Shown here in pieces: positions 1-13,489 of a stretch of 64,000 nucleotides of DNA. The DNA is taken from positions 1,736,001 through 1,800,000 of the forward strand of contig JAJSPD010000001.1 in NCBI GenBank assembly GCA_021307315.1. Reading direction: 5' to 3'. The stretch's first letter is position 1; every line of letters begins with the position of its first letter. Under the pieces are notes generated by a model, which did no database searches, was not told the DNA's origin, and saw only the letters and a list, made by a program, of their open reading frames with translations. A program made the position numbers and the translations under genes. The stretch comes from Bisporella sp. PMI_857 (Eukaryota > Ascomycota > Leotiomycetes > Helotiales > Helotiaceae).

Positions 1-1348
1 GGTGTTTCTGGATAGGACGGCAGTCAGATGAACGGGATGTCTGTGACCTTGTGCCATGAATCCGTTGTTGAGAGCGATGGGCTCTCGAATCTGCAGTATC
101 TAAATTTACGTATTCTGGTGGTGTTAATGCCAGGCCAAATCCTACAATTTCTTCTTGATCCGTCATCGGAAATACAAAGAAGGAATTTACCATTTAGAGG
201 AAACAGGAAATGGGACAGTCAGCGCGAATGCATCATCCAAGTAAACAATTGGACCTGTTTTTCGACGTGATTCCACGTCAGAGGGAATGGTGGTCTGCCT
301 GGTGTGACAAGGTATCTATCCGGACGGATGGTGTACCATGTGCTGGCGTTCAGTAAGGACCAATAAGCACGGATTTCGGCCTGGAAGGGGTATCTTTTTC
401 TGCTTCCTAGGGATCCGGCTTCTCACCGATATGTATTCCGGTCACTCGCCCCTCGCCCCCCCTTGCCCCTCGCATGGCACGTGCAGGAGAAGGAGGAAAT
501 TGGTTGATACACCATGAACATGTTTTAAGGTTATTATTCGTGGTGACGATGGTCACAGGATTCCTTTCCATCTTCCTCATTACTCTATGGGAATAGGGGG
601 GGCTAAGTTTATGGACCTGATAAGGGGGGGCCAACGAATCCATACTTTAATGCACCCCGAATGACAAAAAATCCTTCGGTTTACTCAGCAGCCAGATGGT
701 GGCGATTGATGATCGCAAGTACTTCCAAAAAATAAGTTCGATACAATTATCATCATCATATCCATTTTGTATCAAGACGTGGAAAGCCAATCTTGACGCC
801 CAGTTTTAAAGTTATGCTGCTGGCTGAGAGCGAGTGCACTTGGTTGGTCCAAAACTGCAATCACACCATCGGGAAATGAGGCTCTGCAAGGCCAAAACCA
901 GGGGGAAATGCTCATTACTGCATTACTGTACACAGATACATCCCTCAGCTTGGATAGCGGATTGGGATAAGTAACGTAGCCATCTCTTATTTTGAGTCAA
1001 TATAAACCAAACCAGATCGATCATATCCTCACTCAACGATGCCTAAGTTTGTTCGACCTTTGCTCTGGAAGTCGGAACCCGCTGCAGCGAATCAAAGGAC
1101 TTTGAAGAAGACACATTTACAATTTTGAGCCTCGCACTAGCAAACTCATCCATCCCACTTGCTCACAAAGCATTGTATAGATCTCCTTCTCTTCTCTTCC
1201 CTTGCTTTTCTTTTCTAAGAGACTGTCACTTCTGTATATTCTTACGTATATTTGACTTGCTGGGCTCCTACATGCTGTCCCAAACGTGCAGATAAAAAAA
1301 CGTCGACCTCGACATCAAAGCTTGACTGACCCCCACTTCGATATCAAC
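1..1348. other. Intergenic region upstream of the SERCA gene
   Basis: No convincing coding region is visible; the ORFs here are short and unlike known proteins. The last ~300 bases (about 1010-1348), with TC-rich tracts near 1180-1220, are the likely promoter and 5' leader of the calcium pump gene that starts at 1349. Confidence 0.5.
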
Positions 1349-4516
<3,168 letters not shown>

Positions 4517-4779
4517 ACCATTACAGCACTAACTGAATTGGACCATTGTACATTACTAGACAATTAGATACTAGATCATATAAAGTCCAGTTGTGTTTCA
4601 AAACTCACCAGCTAGGCTTAAGCCTCCCCTTACTTGAAAATCAAGGCATCCATCAATTTTGGGTCATAGTATGATTTTAATATATCTCCCCATTCTAAAC
4701 GCCCTATTTCACTTAAGTGATTCCCGTCGCCCACGTGAATTCTTCTTCGCCGCCCTCCATCAAGGAAGATCAGCAATGA

Positions 4780-4887
4780 AAAAAAAACCGTAGCATCTCT
4801 TGATTGTGCGTGTCATCTTTGTGCAAGGGCCATGCTAATCTTCTCTGTATTGTTTCTTGTAACCAATTGCCCGAGGGCGAGGATTTC
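4780..4887 (-). ncRNA. U6: U6 spliceosomal snRNA
   Basis: The minus strand carries the U6 core: ACAATACAGAGAAGATTAGC, with the ACAGAGA box and AGC triad intact, then CATGGCCCTTGCAC and GATGACACGC of the internal stem-loop. The 5' end, near 4887, has a small GCCC-TC-GGGC hairpin. The 3' end runs into a nine-T tract (4779-4787 on the plus strand as A), the RNA polymerase III terminator and origin of the U6 oligo-U tail. U6 replaces U1 at the 5' splice site and forms the catalytic centre with U2. Ends are approximate to a few bases; I see no intron. Confidence 0.95.
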
Positions 4888-4910
4888 AAAACTTTGAGAG
4901 GAAAAAGAGA

Positions 4911-4918
4911 TTTATATA
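4911..4918 (-). promoter_or_regulatory. Probable TATA box of the U6 gene
   Basis: On the minus strand TATATAAA lies about 25-30 nt upstream of the inferred U6 start, the spacing expected of an upstream TATA element in a Pol III type U6 gene. No clear downstream B box was recognised. Confidence 0.65.
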
Positions 4919-5505
4919 GACTTCACTTCGAGGATTTCTGGCCCAGGCTGACAGGTTACTAGGTCCATAGTCCTTGCCTTTAGTGACGAGTGAGATGGCG
5001 GCTGATCACAGAATTGAGGCAGCATTCCGATAATTTCCTAAAGAGGCAAATCGTGATGATTTTCTGTGAATGACTCGTCACTTACTATGCATGTGGTTTG
5101 GAGGATTTTGGAACGTCGATGGCTGAGCGCAGGCACACACATTCCCCCCTGAAACACTTCCTGATTAGGCGAAGTGACAACAACGTGCCAAGACTTCCTC
5201 ATCACACGGGAATACATACGAGATCCTCAAATCATATGGGACATTGAGACGCTCGCAATATTTCCTGATCTGTATCAAGGAGCTTCTGCCTGAGAATAGG
5301 CACCGCATTTCCGGTCCCTAACCAGGGAATCCTCTGACCACGCAACGAACAAGACTCGTCATCCACCGCCTCCATAGCCCTATATCCGGTGAAACATCCA
5401 TCGCTGCCTCCCACCGGTTCCCTAAAAGCGCAAAAAAATAACTCCCAAACTCCTGCCTAGAGCACACGGCCTACCATCCCAACCTCTGCTCCTTCCCGAA
5501 GGGCC

Positions 5506-5513
5506 TATAAATA
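5506..5513 (+). promoter_or_regulatory. Probable TATA box of the U2 gene
   Basis: TATAAATA lies about 35-40 nt before the inferred 5' end of U2, in an otherwise C-rich upstream tract. Position and sequence fit a Pol II TATA element; this is inference from spacing only. Confidence 0.6.
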
Positions 5514-5545
5514 TTCCCCCTCCCTTCCCCCCTCTTGCAAACCCT

Positions 5546-5740
5546 CAGCTCTCTTCGCCTCAAGGCTTAGATCAAGTGTAGTATCTGTTCTATTCAGTCT
5601 GACCGCTGAATGCCATTCCATGCGTCTGGCCCGACGTCCGCGTCGCACTTATTTTTGAACAAACCGGTCTTTCTCCTCACGGGCTTGCCCGTGGGCGGGG
5701 AGGATGTTTCTTGTCTCTTGCATTACACTGCCGCGAGATG
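5546..5740 (+). ncRNA. U2: U2 spliceosomal snRNA
   Basis: The conserved U2 5' domain is unmistakable: CTTCGCC, AAGGCTTAGATCAAGTG and then the branch-site recognition sequence GTAGTAT (5578-5584) followed by CTGTTC. Stem IIa can form between ATTCAG and CTGAAT. An Sm-type site ATTTTTG lies at 5651-5657. A GC-rich stem III (about 5670-5703) and a stem IV around TTGCATTACAC (5714-5738) end the RNA, for a total of about 195 nt, close to human U2. The 5' TCTCTT can pair with AAGAGA near the 3' end of the U6 gene 0.7 kb away (U2/U6 helix II). The 3' end is approximate. Confidence 0.95.
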
Positions 5741-6011
5741 ATGGGATAGGTCAATTTTGAAGTCTCTTCATTGCGGGCCAGGCGGAGGCTGGGACGTGAA
5801 GAAGAGGAGGTGGGTAGGCAGACGGGGCGTCCAGGAACTAAAGGGAGGGTGGGTGCGGCATTGTCGTCGATGATGGAAGGGTTGAGTTCAATGTCTCATC
5901 CAGCGCGAGACATTTTTGTTTGTAGTCACCAAATTGAAGTGATATTAGGAAAGCGGCTGCTCAAGAGTAAACTACGCCTGCTGGGGAAGTGATTTATTCG
6001 TAACTTAATAT
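5741..6011. other. U2 3' flank / NOP14 3' flank
   Basis: Short convergent region between the U2 snRNA and the 3' end of NOP14. A 73-residue ORF here is not supported by any similarity I recognise. It probably holds 3' processing signals. Confidence 0.4.
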
Positions 6012-8924
6012 TTATTTCTTCCCCTTCTTCCTCCACTCCTTCTCCCTCTCGTAAGCCTTCGCCTCCCTGCCCTCCTCGCCCTGAATCTCTGCAATAAGCC
6101 GCTTATACTTCTTATCATACGCAGCATCCCTCTCCCTCTTCTGTTTCAGGCTCTCCGCCGCTATCGCCCTGGCATCCTTCCTTAATTCTCGGACGGCGCC
6201 CTTGCGTTCTCGCTTGAGCTCCTTTTTCAGCTTGGCAGACTCGGTGCGGTCTCGGTCCGGGTCGTAGTGTTTGTTCGGGTTGTAAGACTCTTCAAATTTA
6301 GGTATAGCCATTTTTATGGCGAGAGGTCGGTGGTGATGTAGTTCCAGGGGACGACGGGCGAGTTGGGCAGTCGAGAGAGAGGTGTTGATGGTGCTAGCGA
6401 GTTTGGTGATGGAATCCTAGCGGATTTGTTAATATTGTAGAAGATGGATCGTGGAGAGTTGTATATTTCTTACCTGTGCGCTTCGAGGAAGCTTTGTCCG
6501 ACATTTCTTGCTGCCGTAATGTTCTACTATTCTTAAGACAGGCTCAAAAATCTCTAACGCAGCTGATTTTTTACCCCAGGTTTGAAGTGCCTTCAGATAT
6601 ATGAGCATGTGTTCTGGTACCGTGAAGATCACAGTTACAGGTAGAGCAAGAATTAAACGTTTACATACCGTATTTAACAGCTTGAGATTAATCTCCAATA
6701 GGGCTAGCTTGAGAGTTACCTCCTCTTCATCAGAAAAATTGCCTCTGGGTTTGCAGTCAGAGAGCGCAATGCTTCGACTTGTAGCTGAGGCACCATTGAT
6801 CCGCATAGGAACCTTTGGTTCATGGTATGAAAAATGGCCGGGGAGTGGTGTTAATGGTGCAGGAGCTAGCACGCAAAGCGTATTTTCGATAAAGCTCATG
6901 ACTGAAGGAACATATCTCTCTGACTTCTGCATATATTGCAGACAGAGAGTGGAGAGATATGCTCCGGTGGCATAGTCGGGGATATCATATGGAACTTTGA
7001 GTCCAAGATATCGATCCATGGTAAGCATTGCTGGAACCACAATATCGTGGAAGTGATCGGCCGTGTTGAAGATGGTACCAATGGCAGTTAAAAGAACCAA
7101 ATCACCTACGTTGAGATCTTTGTGCCGGCTCTCATGGATGTCATTGAGATGACGCACAAATGCTTTCCCAATCTCTAATGCGTGGCCAGTTTTGGCTAAA
7201 GAGTGTATATGGCGTATTAGAGTTTCTATCACAGAGTTTGGTGCCGGCTCTGGCTGATTCGCTTGGTATGAGATGTGATCGACCAGAGTTACCGCAAATT
7301 TGCCTAGTTTTGATTTGTTCTCTGCCTTTAGTTTTGCATCATGTTGAAGTCTGATGCGTTGCACGACTGTTGGAAGATCTAGAACATTAATTCCAGACGT
7401 TATGGAAAGAAGCTCATCATGCGTCTGCGGACATTCAAAAGTATATGCAAGATTTCCATCTACACCATTCTTTTCTGGCAACTGTACCTCCAAGAGTGGC
7501 GCATTAGCACCCGTGAGAAATTCTGGCCGCTTGGATTCCTCCTCTGTTAGTAAGTCTTTGATGAAGTCTGCTTCTTCCTCCTCGTCTGCACCACTTTCAT
7601 CCGCATCCGTGCCTATGTCGCTCTCATCTTCGTCTTCTAATCCTGAATCTGCAAGAAGATCATCGTCAATGATAAAATCATCTTCATCTTCAACTCCATA
7701 ATTGACTTTAGGGCCTTGAATCCCAGAACCCAATCCAAAGTTCCCTTCATTCTCATCTGAGCCAGGTTCTTCCGCATCAAGGTCAGCGTCCTCGTCATCG
7801 TCATCACGCAATCCTCGAAGTTTTCTCTCCTGCCGCTCTTGCTCTTTCAGTCTCTTTGCTTCACGTTCTTTCAATAACCTTGCTGCCTCTGCAGCAATTT
7901 CCTCATCCGTCTTCATTCTCTCTGTGGGCTTTGAGCGAGCATCTTGAGCAAGCTGTTTGAGGCGAAGATCATACTCCTTGTCTGCTTTTGTCTTCTCTCC
8001 AGCTAATAGTGCAGCTCGGTCCGGATCCATTCCCGCAATATCTATCGTTGATGGAGGCTGGGGCTTGATCCCACGAAGAAGCTCATGAATGCCGGATAAC
8101 TCTTTGTCTAACGCTTCGCGTATATCATCATCCTCATCTTTCGCAGCTTGACGCTCTTGCTTGTAATGCTTAGACTTGGCTATAATCTCGTGCATCCTCT
8201 CTTGCTTTGACTTTTTCCTCTCTGGCATGTCTTCCTCATTCTCATTCTCTTCGTTCTCGGAGCCATCATCTTCCACCTCGCGACCTCGTTTTCGGGGATT
8301 GGATAGTTCGTCTTCCCCGTCGGAGAGGTCTGCTTCGTCAAAATCATCTATGGTAGGTCCGTCCAGTGATAACGATTGCCCCATATGTGTGAGCAGCCCC
8401 GGCTCATCGTCATCGAGATCAAACATAGATTGCTTGCTCCGCCTTTCAGCCACTCGTGTAAGCCTTTGTAGCATCTTCTCTTCTGGATCCATGGTTGGAT
8501 CATTTTCTCCGAAACGTTTGTCGACAATACCTCCAACCTTCCTCCGGTTTGCCATTGCATAGGAGATATTCTAAGATATTCGTCAGTCATTGTTAACATA
8601 AAAGCGTGACGAGGGGCCAATATCTTTACTTACATTGTCTTCCGCCCTGGTTTTCCCAACGTGTGATCTTCCAATAATACCACCCTTAGTGCCATTTGAT
8701 CCCTTCATACTTGTAGCCTCAAACTTTGGACCTTTTGACCATCTGTACTCGAAAGGATTGAATTGATCTCGAATTGCGTTGAGCGCCTCAGTTCTGTGTA
8801 TTCTTTTCTCGTTGTTGGCGCCATTTTGGGCATTCTGCTTTTTTTGCTTCTTGGACTTTTGCGGCCCTACAATGCCTTGCTCTCGCAAAGAGGCCTTGAG
8901 TCTCTTAAGTTGTGAAGGAGGCAT
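6012..8924 (-). CDS. nop14: NOP14, small-subunit processome component
   Basis: Nucleolar protein required for 18S rRNA maturation and 40S assembly. Three exons: 8924-8634, 8570-6474 and 6416-6012, joined in phase 0, giving 930 residues, normal for fungal Nop14. The family N-terminus MPPSQLKRLKASLREQG fixes the start, in preference to an upstream in-frame ATG at 8963. KVGGIVDKRFGENDPTM is the conserved Nop14 block after exon 1. A long acidic, Asp/Glu-rich central region (DEDDD, DENEG) follows. The C-terminal exon carries PKFEESYNPNKHYDPDRDR and ends in a basic REKEWRKKGKK tail. The gene converges on the U2 snRNA gene and its 5' end faces a divergent small gene at 9151. Confidence 0.95.
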
Positions 8925-9150
8925 TGTATTTCTGTCTCTTATTGTATAGAAGTTTTGAGCCACAATTTTTTCTCAAAGTTGTCGCTGCTTATCGCTATCA
9001 ATCTCTTATCGGATAGATAGACTAGGCCTAAATTAAAATGTTGGTGCCTCTGGCAGAAATCTTCCCCTACGTTCCAAAGCACTACTAATTCAAATTTCCA
9101 GAAACTACACAGAACCAGTCAATACTGAGCCGAATGTAGTTGTACCAACC

Positions 9151-10160
9151 ATGGCCGGCAAGGCCGTACAGGACCGCCTTTTCTTGATTGCTTTGGGAGT
9201 ATCATCATGTCTGATCATTCATTTCATGCGACGCAGGCTCACTGCATATCGTGAAGCATCCATCATCCCGCCACCTGAAAGCAAGTCTCAGTATATTACT
9301 CAAGACGTTGAAGATTCCTTGAAACTCACCACATTGAGCAAACTTCTTGATAGTCCCAACGAAAGTATCCGAGATAGTGCAACTCGTATCATATGTGAAC
9401 GAGCACTTTACGATGCCGCTACGATTGATATTCTCCTACACCATGTTGCGCAGCCTGATCATGCTACAAGGGACAAAGGAGTCCGAGCTTTGGACACGAT
9501 AATTACTCTATGTATGAAGAAGCATATTTCAATATAGTTTTGCTAAGGCTAATTGACGCTCTAGCGACCGTTGGAATGATGAGCTCTCCCAAGCTTTATA
9601 TGGCTGTGGTGAAGTCGTTGGAATACTCTGTTACCGACTATGAACATAACAAATTCGATCGCGAGTGGGACAATCATTACTTTCGGGACAGTGCTGAAAA
9701 GGGATGTCTCTCAATTCTTGAAAAGATGACCGAAAGCCATGGCCCAGATGGTCTCGTCCGAGCACGTTTCATTGATCGCTGGTTGGTCAAAGAGCCATGG
9801 GGCGAAGACGATGTTGAGCGGCAGTCAAACTTTATAACTCTTCTTCAAAGACATTCCTTTCGACTAAATACGATTTGCGAAGCTTTATACTATAGCGACG
9901 CTGGACGGAAGCAGTTGGAGAATGCTAAGCTGGTAGTTCCTTTGTCAGAGGATGATATCAACATGGTAAATGGTGAGAGCACTGCAGGCGTGATCCTAGA
10001 TGAAGTGGTGGCAGCCGCTGTAGGGGGTAGTAGCCGACGTAGAGAGCGAGTATCTGGAGCAGGTGAAGATTCTCGCAGACGACATCGAGAGGCTATGGTA
10101 CTGAATGATGGAACAACACCGCTTGGAAGAGATGACATCTTTCAACGAGAAATAACATGA
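9151..10160 (+). CDS. Conserved fungal protein with N-terminal membrane segment and helical repeats
   Basis: Two exons, 9151-9511 and 9565-10160 (53-nt intron with a GGCTAATTGAC branch region), encode 318 residues. A hydrophobic segment at residues 9-26 (RLFLIALGVSSCLIIHF) looks like a signal anchor. It is followed by helical, armadillo/HEAT-like sequence around LSKLLDSPNESIRDSATRII and RDKGVRALDTI. The C-terminus is basic (SSRRRERV, RRRHREAM) and probably disordered. I do not recognise a named family; similar small proteins appear in filamentous fungi, as far as I recall. It diverges from NOP14 with only about 230 bp between the two start codons. Function unknown. Confidence 0.8.
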
Positions 10161-10606
10161 ATCGAATTAAAAAATCTCAGTGCCCTCGTCAAGGCATCAT
10201 TTGAACGCTGCCCGATTGTTGGTAGGTTTACTGCCTACAATCCATACTCTGTATTACAGGTGCTCTAGAAACGCGGCTAAGTAGCCAATTTATCACTTAT
10301 AGATAAGTATTGTACGTGCCGCAGCATCTTTTTGTTTATTGTGTATTTGGAAATCTCACATATTCAGCCTTATCAGCCATACTCTTTCCCCAGTCAAGCG
10401 TCTCAATTCATCTACTACAAGTGGTATCGAAGCATTAAATCAACAAAACAAGACAGTCGATCGTGATCGACTAACAAAAAGCGCTCAAGAATTCCTCCGC
10501 TCAAATCCCTCTCTCTATCTAACACTGAACGCTGTCTAGTGACTGATTCCTATACACATGCAATATTGGTATATTCGTACAACACACTTCCTTGCTTGAA
10601 GGCCCT
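10161..10606. other. Convergent intergenic region
   Basis: This stretch between two convergent genes holds only short ORFs. I see no RNA gene or repeat. Confidence 0.4.
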
Positions 10607-11245
10607 TCACTTGTCCTTCCTGCGGAATACCTTCCCCCACCCCCCAAATAGCCAGTCATTACTATGTCTACCAGCATATGTATGCACATTCACGTTCCTC
10701 CTATCAACCTCCATACTTCTTGCCTGTCTGGCGGGGCCTTGCCCGGGGACCGAGTCTTTCTCTACTTCATGTGTTCTTGCTGATCGCACTGACTTCTCGT
10801 TCCGCGTTTCGTCAGCCGAATCAAATGTGGAAACTCTGGCTGGTTTCTCGAGCAGGTCGCTAACCACTTCGCGGAACGAGTTCCTTCGCCCTCGAGAAAA
10901 GTTCTGGTGTGTCGATGGTCGCTGAAGGCCTTTGCCATAGCGGGCCCGTGGCCCGATGTCGCGCTGCCCTGAGGCGTCTGTGACGTCGACTGCTGGTCGG
11001 TGGGGAATGAATAGCTTCTCGAGCTGGGAGTATGATGATTTTCTGACCGATGATCCAGTCGTGGATGAAGTGTTGGTAGTATCGTTCGTCGAGCTTGTGG
11101 GCGAGCGCGAGAAATTCAATAATGTGTCGCCCGTGAAGTCATTCTTGCTATTGAAAGTTGAGGTCGACTCGTTGACCGAGGTGTCGGAGTATAAGTTTCT
11201 CTCAGAGCGTCTTCCATACATTGCCTCAGGGTGATCGTTGGTCAT
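10607..11245 (-). CDS. Hypothetical Ser/Thr-rich disordered protein, 212 residues
   Basis: A single uninterrupted ORF from ATG at 11245. The N-terminal half is rich in Ser, Thr and Asn (STSTFNSKND, SSTNDTTNTSSTTGSS) and so probably disordered. The middle has basic segments (RDIGPRARYGKG, SRGRRNSFREVV). The C-terminus SNDWLFGGWGKVF is the most protein-like part and resembles a short terminal motif I have seen in other fungal hypothetical proteins (recollection, not checked). No enzyme motif, membrane segment or signal peptide. The length and codon use support a real gene, but I cannot assign a function. Confidence 0.65.
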   Translation of the reverse strand: MTNDHPEAMYGRRSERNLYSDTSVNESTSTFNSKNDFTGDTLLNFSRSPTSSTNDTTNTSSTTGSSVRKSSYSQLEKLFIPHRPAVDVTDASGQRDIGPRARYGKGLQRPSTHQNFSRGRRNSFREVVSDLLEKPARVSTFDSADETRNEKSVRSARTHEVEKDSVPGQGPARQARSMEVDRRNVNVHTYAGRHSNDWLFGGWGKVFRRKDK

Positions 11246-12355
11246 GCTAATATTGGAGGCGACTTATAGTGTCTTCGAAGAGTTGTTTCTAAAAGAATTC
11301 TAGAAGGATTGGAAGGAAAGGTGTAGCTTATATCCTTTCGAAATATGACAACGGAACGCGGCATCGTCAGACCGGGTACCGGCACGGATATCATGGATCG
11401 TCTTGCGTCAAGAACTTGGCGCTAAGTCACAACGCATGCCGTAAGGCTTCGTATTCTTGGCTGGGTGGACACCCCGGGATTTTGGCAGCCTGGAAGGGCA
11501 TTATAAAGGAAAGGACAGAACATTTGATTCTGTTTTCAAGTACAAGATGCCGTGGATGTGTTCGGTGTGGGTGATAGGATTACATCGGCTCAAGCCTCGA
11601 AACAAAGTTTGGCGTTTACAGCCGGCAGAAGCCCCAGATACAATTGGAATAAGGACCCTCGGTACAATAGTGGCTCTGGAGATCTGCTGCCTGCCGAGTT
11701 AAGAGTTCAAGCTAATGTATGTGTATGCTATAAATTGACTTTTTTTTAAGGACAACGCGTCTTTATCTTTACGCCACATCCAAGGTATCCCAATTCGGAC
11801 ATATCCGAAAGTCCAAAGTCCTGAACCGGGTCCACATGACTTGTTGTAATATGATTCTCTTGCAACAGAATATTGTCACACCGAAGTCCTTCGTAATGAG
11901 GCATGACTATAGTGTTTGGAGTTTTTGATATGTGAATAAGGCTGTGAGGACTGGCTTTATCAATACAATCTCAGCTGGTACTGCTGACGCCTGTACCTTC
12001 CTAGATTGGTCGATGGGTGCCTTATCCTTGTACTACCTCTAGAAGTGGTCAACGAAGAGCCTCGAAAGCGGGCCGAAAGCCTCGTGTGGGGAGTGTGGGT
12101 GCGTAAATGGAAATGGAACAAGCTTTTACCCATTGTGAGCAAACACTTCTTGAAGAATCTCCAAATTCAACAAAGAATCTAATACCAGTGTGTTTCTCTG
12201 CAGTCCAAGGACAGAAGCAAGGCCAATTTCTGAGCACAAGTGGTACCGGCGATCATTGAACTCATCTGATTTTCTTACATATTTGCTAGAATGATTATAT
12301 GTTCTAATTCTATGTATGTACCTCTCACTGTTATACCGTTCTAGAGAATGACTAG
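11246..12355. other. Intergenic region
   Basis: About 1.1 kb with no supported gene. The first ~100 bases are the leader and promoter of the minus-strand gene ending at 10607. The remaining short ORFs have no recognisable features. Confidence 0.4.
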
Positions 12356-13279
12356 TTGAGAATCGTGAAGTCAGCTATAGATGTCTGGACAGAGAATGCG
12401 ATTACCAAGTCTATGCGCGTCCTCACCTCACATCCGTCTTACATTCCCCTCCTTATCAGCATCACTCCAGGATGCCATATACAGAACCCCAGCCGACCAC
12501 GAAGGTCCAGCATGACAGGTCATCTTCATACCGATCGAGACGTAGCAGACGAACACCGGCTGGTCGACCTTGCACTCGACATTTTCCCCATTAATGAGGG
12601 GAAGAGGAAGCAGCAGGAGGTGGAGCAGGGGGAGGACGAAGACAACTGATGTGGCAGCGGCGGTAACAACCGAAAGAGTTAGTGATACCCATCTATCCGG
12701 CAAGGAGGATGGAAGCTTAAGATCAGCTAAGCAACAACAATCGCTTCCCAGCCTCGATCCATCTCCAGAGCCAAGTCAAGAAGGTGCGAGGAGCGACAGT
12801 CACAGCGACGACGAGCTGAACACCGACGACGATGATAAGGAACCACGTCCTATGAAGCGGAGACGGCCGTCCTCATCCTGCCTTCGCCGGCGCCTTCTGC
12901 ACCACACGCCATGGATACAGACATGTCGCCCGACTACTACAACCTTAACCGATCGTCTGGAGCCGCGCTGCCGACACTGACTGAGGTTACGTTCCGTCCG
13001 CACTCCCCACGCTGCTGCTCCTTCACTTCAGTGATCCGGGACGGCTGTGCCAAGCGAGGAGCCTCTTTCAGCCAAGTTGTCCGACTTATTGCAGGCATCG
13101 GCCATATGGGGAAGATTGACGACTTCACCATCAAGCTAATAGAGCAACATTCGTTCCTCTTGACTGGCTTTAGCCGGCATACCTCATCCCTGGCCTCGTT
13201 CGGTGGCACGACTTTGTCGACTGCTGCGGAGGCAGGCTGTGACCACGTCGATGCTACGCGTACAGTTGTGATGAAGTAG
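12356..13279 (+). pseudogene. Decayed ORF of a probable multicopy fungal family
   Basis: Coding-like sequence runs through at least two reading frames without convincing splice sites. One frame (about 12570-12900) reads a Ser/Asp-rich stretch ending in PRPMKRRRPSSS. The sequence then resumes in another frame at 12911 as MDTDMSPDYYNLNRSSG, LTEVTFRPHSPRCCSFTSV and later GHMGKIDDFTIKLIEQHS, stopping at 13279. GC content and codon use look higher than in the flanking genes. I have the impression that this belongs to a repeated Leotiomycete protein family whose members end in a Myb/SANT-like domain; that domain is missing here. Function unknown. It could instead be a spliced gene whose introns I cannot place. 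Confidence 0.45.
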
Positions 13280-13489
13280 AGGACTGGAGGGTATTCGGGA
13301 CGAGATCAAAGAAGAATCTAATTGAGCGTATAATCAACCTAATGTCCAAAACGAGTAATACTATTTCGAAATCGTTGCTTTCCTTACCAGGACTATTCAA
13401 TCTTCAGTCTAGCGAACTTCAGAAGCGAGAGGCGAAAGGGGCCAATTCCACCAAGTATTCGTATCTGCCTGAGTTCCCAGCACACAGTC

